A stretch of DNA of 64,000 bases from Flagellimonas aquimarina (GTDB lineage: Bacteria; Bacteroidota; Bacteroidia; Flavobacteriales; Flavobacteriaceae): contig NZ_QGEG01000002.1 of the NCBI RefSeq assembly GCF_003149745.1, forward strand, positions 992,001-1,056,000, in the 5' to 3' direction. The notes under the pieces are model-generated. The model was not told where the DNA came from and ran no database searches. It saw nothing but the letters and a program-made list of their open reading frames with translations. Of this stretch, positions 53,654-62,162 are shown piece by piece (the first letter of the stretch is position 1; the number at the start of each line of letters is the position of its first letter). Both the position numbers and the translations under genes were made by a program.

Positions 53654-55168
53654 ATGAAGTCATTTTTAGTACATTTTATAATCCTGCTGCTGCCAGTAGC
53701 AATCTTAGGACAGCGTTATGATCAAGAGAAGCTGGATGAATTGGCAGAAAAATACACAAAACAGTCTTTTCCGGAACTCATAGATCTTTTGAGTGTTCCC
53801 AATGATGCTAATTTTCCAGATGATCTGGAGAAAAATGTACAGTGGTGTGAAAAAGCTTTTAAGAGTAGAGATTTTAAGACCACTCGTATAGCCACTGCGG
53901 TTGCTCCCCTGCTGCTGGCGGAACGAAAAGGAAAGAAGGCTGATAAAACCGTGCTGATTTATCTTCAAATTGACGGACAGCCTGTGGATACGACCAGATG
54001 GTTTCAGAAAAGCCCTTATGCTCCCGTAATAAAGCAGAAAGAAGCTTCAGGGAAATGGAAGATAATTGAGAAGTATGATTTAAATGCCAACTATGAGGAT
54101 TTGAGGATTTTCGCAAGATCCACTTCGGATGCTAAAGGCCCTGTCGCCATGTTTTTAGGAGCCTTGGATGCCATAGCAGAAAGGAACTTTCAACCCAATT
54201 ACAATATCAAGGTGATTATGGACTTTGAGGAAGAGTTAGGGTCGCCACGTCTTCCACAAGCGGTAATTGACAATAGGGAGCTTTTGAAATCGGATATGAT
54301 GATTATTTTTGATGGCCCATTACATATTACCAACAGGCCGACCTTGGTTTTTGGGGCACGAGGGATAGCCACGATAACATTGACCACTTACGGCCCAATT
54401 GTTCCCCAACACAGTGGTCATTATGGTAATTACGCACCCAATCCCGCATTTGGACTCTCCAAGCTATTGGCCTCTATGAAAGATGATGAAGGACGGGTAA
54501 CCATACCTGGATATTATGATGGTATTTCTATAGATGAGGATACTAGAGAAATTTTGCGACAGGTTCCGGATGATGAGGATTTTATAAGGAATAAGCTTCA
54601 GATTGCTGATATAGATAGAGTTGGAAATAATTATCAGGAGGCCATTCAATATCCCTCTTTGAATATTCGTGGAATGCAATCTGGTTGGATAAATGAAAAG
54701 GCTCGGACCATAGTGCCCAGTTGGGCTAGGGCAGAGATAGATGTTAGATTGGTTTTGGAGTCTGACCCACATCGTCTTATAGAATTGATCAGAACACATG
54801 TTGAAAATCAGGGGTACTTGGTCTTAGATAGGGAACCTAAAAAGGAAGAGCGACTATCCAACAAAAGAATTGCAACCTTTACGCATGAGTTGTCCTACCA
54901 ATCTTTCCGCACCGAAATGAATTCTGAGGTTGGCATTTGGTTGGAGCGTGCCTTAGATCGAGCGTTTGATTATGATATCATTAAAATAAGAATGGGTGGC
55001 GGTTCTATTCCTATTTCACCATTTGTAAATACATTGGGTATACCTGCAGTAATTGTACCAACGGTGAATATGGACAACAATCAACATAGCCCCAACGAAA
55101 ACCTTAGGTTGGGCAATTATAGAGATGGTATAAAAACAATGATTGCGATATTAACTGAAAAATTGTAA
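53654..55168 (+). CDS. Secreted M20-family metallopeptidase with altered first metal ligand
   Basis: A 504-residue exported M20-type peptidase (signal peptide to ILG). The family order is seen: VLIYLQIDGQP, RSTSDAKGPVAMFLGAL, MDFEEELGSP, IIFDGPLHIT and a late NNQHSPNENL. The usual first motif GHxDVQP has Gln instead of His (LQIDGQP; codon CAA); other metal ligands (Asp, Glu-Glu, Asp, His) are present. It should act on dipeptides or N-acyl amino acids, but the substitution could change metal binding. Divergent from a Crp/Fnr gene. Confidence 0.85.
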   Translation: MKSFLVHFIILLLPVAILGQRYDQEKLDELAEKYTKQSFPELIDLLSVPNDANFPDDLEKNVQWCEKAFKSRDFKTTRIATAVAPLLLAERKGKKADKTVLIYLQIDGQPVDTTRWFQKSPYAPVIKQKEASGKWKIIEKYDLNANYEDLRIFARSTSDAKGPVAMFLGALDAIAERNFQPNYNIKVIMDFEEELGSPRLPQAVIDNRELLKSDMMIIFDGPLHITNRPTLVFGARGIATITLTTYGPIVPQHSGHYGNYAPNPAFGLSKLLASMKDDEGRVTIPGYYDGISIDEDTREILRQVPDDEDFIRNKLQIADIDRVGNNYQEAIQYPSLNIRGMQSGWINEKARTIVPSWARAEIDVRLVLESDPHRLIELIRTHVENQGYLVLDREPKKEERLSNKRIATFTHELSYQSFRTEMNSEVGIWLERALDRAFDYDIIKIRMGGGSIPISPFVNTLGIPAVIVPTVNMDNNQHSPNENLRLGNYRDGIKTMIAILTEKL

Positions 55169-55221
55169 TCCATAGTGGTGTCCGGCAATGTTGATATAAC
55201 CCCATCAAATTGCCATTAATT

Positions 55222-56061
55222 ATGACTTCTTCTAAAAACATAGCCTACTGGAGGGTAATAGAGCCTATTTTATTGGGTTCCATCGCTAATATCATAATCA
55301 ATTTCATTTTCAATCCTACCAGACCAGATTTTATTTTAAAGGAGTTTCTAATTGCTATCATGTTTGCTATGATCTTAACAGAGACCAATCGGGTTATTGA
55401 CTTTAGATTGGAGAAAAAACTTAGCTGGACAAATAATTTAAGTAAACGTTTTCTGTACCAATTAATGTATTTGACGATTGCTCTACTAGTGGTAATTAAT
55501 GTTATTGGCAATACTTATACCTGGCTGATAGGGGATGGGTTTTACTCACTTAATGAATTGTTAGTCATAAATCTATGTGTTTTTGTTGTAGCCTTGCTGC
55601 TCACTTTTTTTAAATGGTCGGTTCATTTTTATAAAAATTGGATTAGTGCTGAACACAGTCTAACAAATTCTGCCAAAGAATTGGACGAATTAAAATCAGA
55701 ATTCGATAAAAGTTCAAACCTAATTGAATTACAAAAAGGGAATGGCATTGTACAGATAAAAGCAGAAGCTATACGCTTTGTAAAAAGTGATCTAGGGATA
55801 ATATGGGTGTATTATGATGATAAAAAGGCAGCGTTTAACGGAACGCTAGTTGGTTTAATGCAGCTGCTTCCGCAACACTTGTTTTTTCAGGCAACTAGGA
55901 ATACAATAATTAGGCAAGAGATAATTATGTCCATTACACCTTCTACCTATGGCAAAATAGACCTAAAAATAAAAGATGGGGTTGATGATAACGCTATGAT
56001 AACCATAAGCAGACTTAAAGCAGCGTCTTTTCGTAAATGGCGAAATAGCACTTCAAATTAA
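55222..56061 (+). CDS. Membrane-anchored LytTR transcriptional regulator
   Basis: A 279-residue regulator with four predicted transmembrane helices in the first 145 residues, then a coiled coil and a C-terminal LytTR domain (EAIRFVKSDLGIIWVYYDDK, FQATRNTIIRQEII). No receiver domain. Start ATG at 55222; a TTG at 55210 is an alternative. It lies between an M20 peptidase and a beta-lactamase-like gene in the same orientation and could regulate them. Related in design to the regulator at 42928. Confidence 0.88.
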   Translation: MTSSKNIAYWRVIEPILLGSIANIIINFIFNPTRPDFILKEFLIAIMFAMILTETNRVIDFRLEKKLSWTNNLSKRFLYQLMYLTIALLVVINVIGNTYTWLIGDGFYSLNELLVINLCVFVVALLLTFFKWSVHFYKNWISAEHSLTNSAKELDELKSEFDKSSNLIELQKGNGIVQIKAEAIRFVKSDLGIIWVYYDDKKAAFNGTLVGLMQLLPQHLFFQATRNTIIRQEIIMSITPSTYGKIDLKIKDGVDDNAMITISRLKAASFRKWRNSTSN

Positions 56062-56151
56062 TTCCAATAGCACTTCAATCACTTAAAATTCACTTTTCTT
56101 TTTGGTAAGACAGGGGATCGGTTTCTTTGTATTATCAAAAAACGAAAAGCA

Positions 56152-57294
56152 ATGAAATCATTTAAATCTACCTTATGTGTATTTACACTAATTAGTGGTA
56201 TTGCCATTTCTCCATTAATTGCTCAACGCCAAAGTGGCAAGCTCAATAAAATTCAACAATATATGGATAAGGCGACCAGCAACAATCTGGTCGGAGTTTC
56301 CGTATACATTAAAAGTCCGAAACTTGGAAAATGGATCGGTACCTCAGGGTATTCAAATTTAGAAGAGAAGGAACCGTTAAAGCGGAATGATATATTTGGA
56401 CTGGCCAGTATTGGTAAAATGTATGTAGCTGTATCTGCATTAAAACTTGTTGAAGAGGGTAAGCTGAATTTAGATGATAAAATACAGGGCTATTTACCAA
56501 AAGAGATAATCGAGGGGTTTGCAACGGCAAATGATGTTACCATTAAACACTTGTTGGGCCATACGTCTGGATTATATAATTACAATAGAAACCCAGAACT
56601 CAACGAATTATATCTCACTGGGAACTTAAAATTGGACACCCTGTCTCATATTGAAGCATTGCGGAAGTACGCCTATGGTATAACAGGACATACAAAGCCA
56701 CTAGGCGAATACAAGTACAGCAGTACAAATTATTTGCTTTTATCCATGGTTATGGACAGTGTTATTCAATATGATCACGCAGAGTTCATAAGAGAAGAAA
56801 TTATCCGAAAATATAACCTCAGGGATACGTATTACAAACAAACACCACCAAAAAGACTAGTTGACCATTATGGGGATATTGACCTAAACAACATTACGGA
56901 AAACCTATCGGAAGAAACCATAGAAACGACGAATTGGTACAGCGGAGATGATGGTGTTTATTCTTCTATTGAAGAGGCCAGTAATTTTCTTCAAAGATTG
57001 ATGAAAGGTGAAATTCTGAGTGAAAATACATTAAAAGAAATGATGAAATGGAATGACGAGAAAAAGCCAGATTATGGATTGGGCTTAATGGCGGACAAAG
57101 CTTTCCCGTATAGATTTCTAATGGGACATTCAGGAAGAGGCATTGGAGTGACAACAGACCTATATTATTTTCCTCATCAGGATATGACCATTGCCATATT
57201 TTGCAATTCTGGATTACGTTCTGCTTCAAAAGAATATGCAAAAACATATCATAGAATGCGAAATAGAATAATAAAAAAGCTATTCTTATTTTAA
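56152..57294 (+). CDS. Class C beta-lactamase-family serine hydrolase, exported
   Basis: A 380-residue exported S12-family protein (signal peptide to AQR). The active-site SxxK is in LASIGKMYVAV, the second motif is YSSTNY (YxN) and the third is MGHSGRG (HxG). Length and motif order suit DD-peptidase/esterase-like class C proteins. It could be an esterase, DD-peptidase or peptidase of D-amino acid-containing peptides; beta-lactamase activity is not implied. It follows the LytTR regulator gene. Confidence 0.9.
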   Translation: MKSFKSTLCVFTLISGIAISPLIAQRQSGKLNKIQQYMDKATSNNLVGVSVYIKSPKLGKWIGTSGYSNLEEKEPLKRNDIFGLASIGKMYVAVSALKLVEEGKLNLDDKIQGYLPKEIIEGFATANDVTIKHLLGHTSGLYNYNRNPELNELYLTGNLKLDTLSHIEALRKYAYGITGHTKPLGEYKYSSTNYLLLSMVMDSVIQYDHAEFIREEIIRKYNLRDTYYKQTPPKRLVDHYGDIDLNNITENLSEETIETTNWYSGDDGVYSSIEEASNFLQRLMKGEILSENTLKEMMKWNDEKKPDYGLGLMADKAFPYRFLMGHSGRGIGVTTDLYYFPHQDMTIAIFCNSGLRSASKEYAKTYHRMRNRIIKKLFLF

Positions 57295-57304
57295 GGATAG
57301 CTTT
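57276..57304. terminator. Hairpin after the serine hydrolase gene
   Basis: AAAGCTATTCTT (57276-57287) pairs with AAGGATAGCTTT (57293-57304) with one G-T pair and a 5-nt loop, overlapping the stop codon. The T-run is short (CTTTCGG). Downstream, 57305-57565 holds no gene. Confidence 0.5.
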
Positions 57305-57565
57305 CGGTACTTATTGATATGGCAGTTTAGGTCTACCCATTTTAATTGATTTTTCCTTAACCCATTATTGTGTTATTTAAATCTACTCTGGATAGAAGAT
57401 GAATTAATTACTTCGGGTGCTGCAGAATATTTTATGTTCTCTTTTAAGAGGATATAATACTTCCAAAAGGTGATTTATACATGCAATCGGGAAAAAATGG
57501 TATTCCCTCCCCTTGGTTTTACCCGCATCTTTGTATCAATGATTAAAACCTAAAAAAACATAATT

Positions 57566-57943
57566 ATGGAAACTGTAATAAAAGAATTAGAACAGCAATT
57601 ATTGACAAAAGCGAATGAAGTAACCGCACTTTTGGCAGAAGGAAAGTTTATTGAAGCAATGGAAGAATATTTAGATGACGATGTTCAATTGTTTGAAGGA
57701 AACAATCCTGCCAAAATAGGCAAGGAATTTTGCTTGGCAGAGGAAAAGAAATTGTTGGACACCGTTGAGGCTTTTCATGGGTATAAAGTTATAAGTGGAC
57801 CAGCGGTAAAAAATAACACTACTTTTTACGAAGCTGTTATGGAGTTTAGAACAAATGATGGCGTAGAGCATAAATTTGAACAAGTGGTCCGTACTACATG
57901 GGAGAATGGAAAAATAGTCAATGAACGCTATTACCATGCATAA
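57566..57943 (+). CDS. SnoaL/NTF2-fold protein
   Basis: A 125-residue SnoaL-like (NTF2-fold) protein with no signal. The pattern FIEAMEEYLDDDVQLFEGNNP and FEQVVRTTWENGKIVNERYY is typical. Such proteins include polyketide cyclases, dehydratases, and many unknowns. The gene is monocistronic and is followed by the convergent terminator at 57975-58004. A GCATCTTTG box lies about 45 nt before the start. Confidence 0.85.
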   Translation: METVIKELEQQLLTKANEVTALLAEGKFIEAMEEYLDDDVQLFEGNNPAKIGKEFCLAEEKKLLDTVEAFHGYKVISGPAVKNNTTFYEAVMEFRTNDGVEHKFEQVVRTTWENGKIVNERYYHA

Positions 57944-57974
57944 GCAACCATGTGCAACAATTATAAGGAAAACA

Positions 57975-58004
57975 TATAAAGGGGAGCAAAAGCTCCCCTT
58001 TATA
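57975..58004. terminator. Strong bidirectional hairpin between convergent genes
   Basis: TATAAAGGGGAGC (57975-57987) pairs perfectly with GCTCCCCTTTATA (57992-58004) around AAAA. This 13-bp stem is flanked by the stop of the NTF2-fold gene (57943) and, 13 nt away, by the stop of a minus-strand frame (58017-58019). It therefore supports a real minus-strand gene ending there. Confidence 0.85.
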
Positions 58005-58016
58005 ATAAACTCTTAA

Positions 58017-58260
58017 CTATAATGGGGCATTTCCTCGTAGCTCCAAGATTTCAATACTTGCTTCTAGATAATCAGGTGAGTTTAATTGACCTGAAGACAT
58101 TTCCCTCTTAATGTTGTCCACTACAGAAAGATGTTTTTTAGAATCCTTTTTTTCTTTTTCTCCATATTAGTCCATGTGCAAAACCAGCCAAGTAAACGAT
58201 TATGATGCACAAAACAGCCGATAAATATTGTAGCTGCATTACGGTCACTAGTGTAGTCAT
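58017..58260 (-). CDS. Small membrane protein interrupted by a frame break at an A7 tract
   Basis: An ATG at 58258-58260 opens MTTLVTVMQLQYLSAVLCII and continues IVYLAGFAHGLIWRKRKK, one clear transmembrane helix followed by a basic patch, but stops at 58138. Directly after the break, in another frame on the same strand, runs DSKKHLSVVDNIKREMSSG and QLNSPDYLEASIEILEL, ending with a TAG at 58017-58019. Removing one base of the A7 tract (T7 on the plus strand, 58147-58153) joins both into a single 80-residue protein. The 244-nt length is 81 codons plus one base. The terminator just downstream supports the joined gene. It may be a mutated gene, a sequencing error in a homopolymer, or a programmed slip. 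Confidence 0.55.
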
Positions 58261-58588
58261 TTTCTTAAAATTTTGAACAATATATTTTAATTGCCAGCGA
58301 ATTGACATTATAAATTGATGTATGTATGTTTTTGGTTGAGGGATTTTTGCATCCAACCATATTTTACTCCTGAACAGCTTTACATATCAATCGGTCTTAC
58401 TTCCAAATTTTGCACGAAAGGGTTGATAGCACGGTATTGAAATATAAATGCCCTATGTGTACTTCAAAAAAATCATAATACGATATCTTTATAGCTATGG
58501 TTTCATATACGCAATTAATAATTTGCCATTGAAACCAATTGGATTGCCTTCTTCTAAAACTAAAATTTTGAATAAATAGAATATCATC
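58261..58588. other. Gene-free AT-rich divergent region
   Basis: Between the small membrane gene and the BNR gene. No convincing ORF, tRNA or structured RNA. A TATCTTTA near 58485 weakly resembles a -7 box for the plus-strand BNR gene. Confidence 0.5.
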
Positions 58589-61500
58589 ATGATTCCAAAA
58601 CCTAACCAAATTAAATGGTGCATGTTTTTGCTAATTGCACTTAGCACTAGTAGCTGTTTCATAGCTGTTGCGCAGACCAAGTCTCAAAGCAATCAGATAA
58701 ATCAAAAACTATATCAAGCATTAAAATATCGTAATATTGGTCCGTTCAGAGGAGGGCGGTCTACCACGGTTGCAGGGCTTCCTGATGATATTTTCACTTA
58801 TTATATGGGTGCCACTGGCGGTGGCGTTTGGAAAACCACTGATGGAGGGAATACATGGAACAATATCTCCGATGGATTTTTTAACACCACAGGTATTGGG
58901 GATATTACTATTGCTCCATCAGACTCCAACATCATTTACGTAGGCACGGGCGAATCTCCTGTTCGTGGTGTAAAGACCTCACATGGTGATGGGCTTTACA
59001 AGTCTACGGATGCAGGTAAAACATGGAAACATATGGGTCTTGAGGCCACAAGGCACATTAGTGATGTTTATGTACATCCTACTAATCCGGATAAAGTATA
59101 TGTTGCTGCTCAGGGTAATCCTTGGGGGCCTAATGAAGAACGGGGCGTATATCTTTCCGAAGATGGTGGTGTCAGTTGGGAAAAGATTTTGTACGTGAAC
59201 CAAGATTCTGGAATTGTAGATATGACGGTGGATGCTTCCAATCCGAATATTATGATAGTAGCCTCATGGGATTTTCATAGAAAACCATGGGTGGTACAAA
59301 GCGGTGGGCCTGGCAGCAGAATCTATAAAACTATTGATGGCGGCAAAACTTGGAAAGAAATTACTAAAGGTTTACCGGAGTTAAAGGGCAAAATGGGTGT
59401 TTCGATTTCTCCGGCCAATCCGAACATAGTTTACATTGCAATAGACGCCCTTGGAGACAAGGCAGGTGTATATCGATCAGATGATGCAGGGGAGAGCTTT
59501 AAACAAACCACTAATGATGCAACCACTTATGCAAGGTCTTGGTATTATATGCATATAATAGCGGACCCAAATGATGAAGATGAAGTTTGGGTCATGAATA
59601 GCTTTGCCATGAAATCTATAGACGGGGGCAAAACTTTTACCGGTATCATGGGTAGTCACGTAGATCATCATGATTTGTGGATCAACCCAAACAATAGCGA
59701 TATCATGATTAATGCCAACGATGGAGGTGGTTCCGTTACCTATAACGGAGGAAAAACTTGGTCCACGTTGATGAACCAGCCCACTGGGCAATTTTATAGA
59801 GCAATTACAGACAATCAGTATCCTTATCGTGTATACTCAGGTCAACAAGACAATAGCACCATTGCCATTGATAGTAGAGTCGTAGATGATGGTATTGGAG
59901 AAATGCATTGGGATGTAATGCGCGCTGGCGAGTCATCTACGGTTGCCCTGGACCCAGATAATCCCAGATATGTGTATTCCACATACTTTGCAAGTAATTT
60001 TGTGGAATGGGATCGGGATATTGATAATACACGTATGGTTAGGCCATACCCAGAGCGAGTCACTGGGGAGCAACCCAAAAACTTAAAATATCGAGCAAAT
60101 TGGAATGGCCCTGTTATCGTCTCGCCTCATAATCCAAATGTGATTTATTATGGATCCCAGTATATGATGAAATCTTCAGATAGGGGGGTAACATGGGACG
60201 TTATCAGTGAAGACCTTACCCGCAATGACAAAGAACATCAAGGTAAAGGTGGAAAGCCCATAAGTAATGAGCAAATAACCGCTGAGAGTTACAACAACCT
60301 TTTCAATATAGAGGAATCACCAATTAAAGAAGGAGTTATTTGGGTGGGATCTGATGATGGTTTGGTGCATTTGACCCAAGACGGAGGAGACAACTGGTCA
60401 AACGTAACCCCAAGGGGATTAAAGGAAAGCATCATCAATGTGGTGGAACCATCTCCGCATGATCCCGCTACTGCATATATTGCAGTGGCAGGTTATAAAT
60501 TGAATGATTTTACACCCCATATATACAAAACAAACAACTATGGTAAATCTTGGGAGAAAATCGTAGACGGTTTACCTGAGGATACTTTTGCCAGAAGCGT
60601 AAGAGAAGACCCGGATCGAAAAGGATTGCTTTATGCCGGCACAGAGACAGGTGTATTTGTTTCTTTTAATGATGGAAAACTATGGTTGCCTTTGCAAAAC
60701 AACTTACCCGAAGTTCCCATTACGGATTTACGAGTAAAACGTCAAGATTTAGTGGTGGCTACCCAAGGAAGAGCGCTTTGGATTTTGGATGACCTTACTC
60801 CATTACATCAGATTACGGATGAAGTGGCCAAAAAGGATTACTTCCTTTATAGGCCCCGTGATGTGTATGCAGAACTTTCTGTAGCATATAGCATTGATGG
60901 AGGATATGGAGAAAATCCACCTCAAGGAGTCCAAATCTACTACGCTATAAATAAAGAAGTTGATGAAAACATTCCAATGTCATTAGAAATTTTGGATAGT
61001 GGTGGAGAGGTGATTCATTCGGAATTCACGGACTTACCAAGAGTTGGTTGTGATACGTTAGTGAAACCTCAGTTAAAAAGGACTGTAGGAGCCCATCGTT
61101 TTCAATGGAACATGAAAATTGGTCGGTTTGATTGTTTAGAGGAATTATATACCACCAATCGAGATTTAACTGCATACAATGCCGCTCCTGGGAACTATAA
61201 GGCCCGATTTAAAGTAGGGGAGTATACCCAAACCCAAGATTTTGAGATTAAAATAGACCCTCGTATTGCCAATAGTATTGATAATGTCGCTGCCGCATAT
61301 GTTGAACGTGATCAAATGTCAAGGTCTATTTACAAGGGAGCCACAGAAATGGCCAAAGGCGTACGTGACCTTCGTAAAATAAAACAGCAATTGGATTTTA
61401 TACTTGATGTTTCAAAGGATCCGAATATAAAAGAGCAAGGAACGGCCCTAGATCAGGCTGCTGATGCTTGGATATCTAGAATTCTACAAAAAGAAATGCG

Positions 61501-61738
61501 CACATACCAAAGTAACTATATGTTTGAAGCCCGACTTTTAATAAAGTTCAAGGACTTTTTGAATAAAACTAGTAAGGGAAACCTACCTGTATCACCAGGA
61601 ATACGAGAAGTCAATAAGGACTATTTGCAACAATGGAATACTTTAAATAGTAGGTTACAAAACATTAAAAATGAACAAGTTAAAAATTACAACGTATTGC
61701 TTAAACAAGCAGGTTTACCAGAATTGTATTGGCCATAA
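58589..61738 (+). CDS. Sortilin/VPS10-like BNR-repeat exported protein
   Basis: A 1049-residue exported protein with a signal peptide (to AQT) and a ten-bladed-type beta-propeller with at least ten Asp-box (S/T-x-D-x-G-x-x-W) repeats, for example KTTDGGNTWNNI, KSTDAGKTWKHM and LTQDGGDNWSNV. The pattern matches the sortilin (VPS10)/WD40-YVTN-BNR-like family. The C-terminal 250 residues lack repeats and are helical. It is likely to be an exported glycosidase-like or ligand-binding protein; catalytic residues cannot be assigned. Upstream of the PH-domain gene on the same strand. Confidence 0.88.
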   Translation: MIPKPNQIKWCMFLLIALSTSSCFIAVAQTKSQSNQINQKLYQALKYRNIGPFRGGRSTTVAGLPDDIFTYYMGATGGGVWKTTDGGNTWNNISDGFFNTTGIGDITIAPSDSNIIYVGTGESPVRGVKTSHGDGLYKSTDAGKTWKHMGLEATRHISDVYVHPTNPDKVYVAAQGNPWGPNEERGVYLSEDGGVSWEKILYVNQDSGIVDMTVDASNPNIMIVASWDFHRKPWVVQSGGPGSRIYKTIDGGKTWKEITKGLPELKGKMGVSISPANPNIVYIAIDALGDKAGVYRSDDAGESFKQTTNDATTYARSWYYMHIIADPNDEDEVWVMNSFAMKSIDGGKTFTGIMGSHVDHHDLWINPNNSDIMINANDGGGSVTYNGGKTWSTLMNQPTGQFYRAITDNQYPYRVYSGQQDNSTIAIDSRVVDDGIGEMHWDVMRAGESSTVALDPDNPRYVYSTYFASNFVEWDRDIDNTRMVRPYPERVTGEQPKNLKYRANWNGPVIVSPHNPNVIYYGSQYMMKSSDRGVTWDVISEDLTRNDKEHQGKGGKPISNEQITAESYNNLFNIEESPIKEGVIWVGSDDGLVHLTQDGGDNWSNVTPRGLKESIINVVEPSPHDPATAYIAVAGYKLNDFTPHIYKTNNYGKSWEKIVDGLPEDTFARSVREDPDRKGLLYAGTETGVFVSFNDGKLWLPLQNNLPEVPITDLRVKRQDLVVATQGRALWILDDLTPLHQITDEVAKKDYFLYRPRDVYAELSVAYSIDGGYGENPPQGVQIYYAINKEVDENIPMSLEILDSGGEVIHSEFTDLPRVGCDTLVKPQLKRTVGAHRFQWNMKIGRFDCLEELYTTNRDLTAYNAAPGNYKARFKVGEYTQTQDFEIKIDPRIANSIDNVAAAYVERDQMSRSIYKGATEMAKGVRDLRKIKQQLDFILDVSKDPNIKEQGTALDQAADAWISRILQKEMRTYQSNYMFEARLLIKFKDFLNKTSKGNLPVSPGIREVNKDYLQQWNTLNSRLQNIKNEQVKNYNVLLKQAGLPELYWP

Positions 61739-61745
61739 GCAATAT

Positions 61746-62162
61746 ATGATGAAGAAATACCCATCTAAAATAAGTTACGGACTCTTGCTCCTTGTATTGA
61801 TAATACCAATTGCTACCGTCTTTCCATTGATTTCTTCTCAAAGGTGGTTTCCTGTTGGTGTTAATATATTCATTGTAGTCTTTATGCTTTGGGTTTTCTT
61901 CAACCTCTATTATATCATAGATGAGGGGGTGTTGAGTATAAAACTTGGCTTTGTTGCATTCAAGAGAATTGATATACAATCAATCAAAATGATAGCAGAA
62001 ACCAGCAGTCTCATAAGTGCTCCCGCGGCATCTTTGGATAGGTTGGAGATTATTTATAATAAGCACAACGGTATTATCATATCACCAAAAGATAAATCAG
62101 GATTTATAGAACATATTACTAAAGCAAATCCTAGAATTGTAATACAATATAAAACAAAATGA
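61746..62162 (+). CDS. Bacterial PH-domain membrane protein (bPH_4-like)
   Basis: A 138-residue protein with two N-terminal transmembrane helices and a C-terminal bacterial PH-like domain: YYIIDEGVLSIKLGFVAFKR, KMIAETSSLISAPAASLDRL and IIISPKDKSGFIEHI. The ATG at 61746 is chosen, 7 nt after the BNR stop; the frame extends further upstream. Its stop overlaps the amidohydrolase ATG by 4 nt. The bPH_4 family is found in Gram-positives and Bacteroidota with unknown function. Confidence 0.85.
   Translation: MMKKYPSKISYGLLLLVLIIPIATVFPLISSQRWFPVGVNIFIVVFMLWVFFNLYYIIDEGVLSIKLGFVAFKRIDIQSIKMIAETSSLISAPAASLDRLEIIYNKHNGIIISPKDKSGFIEHITKANPRIVIQYKTK

Noticed and set aside
57305..57565. Gene-free stretch tested for a small RNA or ORF
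   Set aside because: No ORF with coding character, only weak inverted repeats such as GGGAA/TTCCC near 57489-57507.
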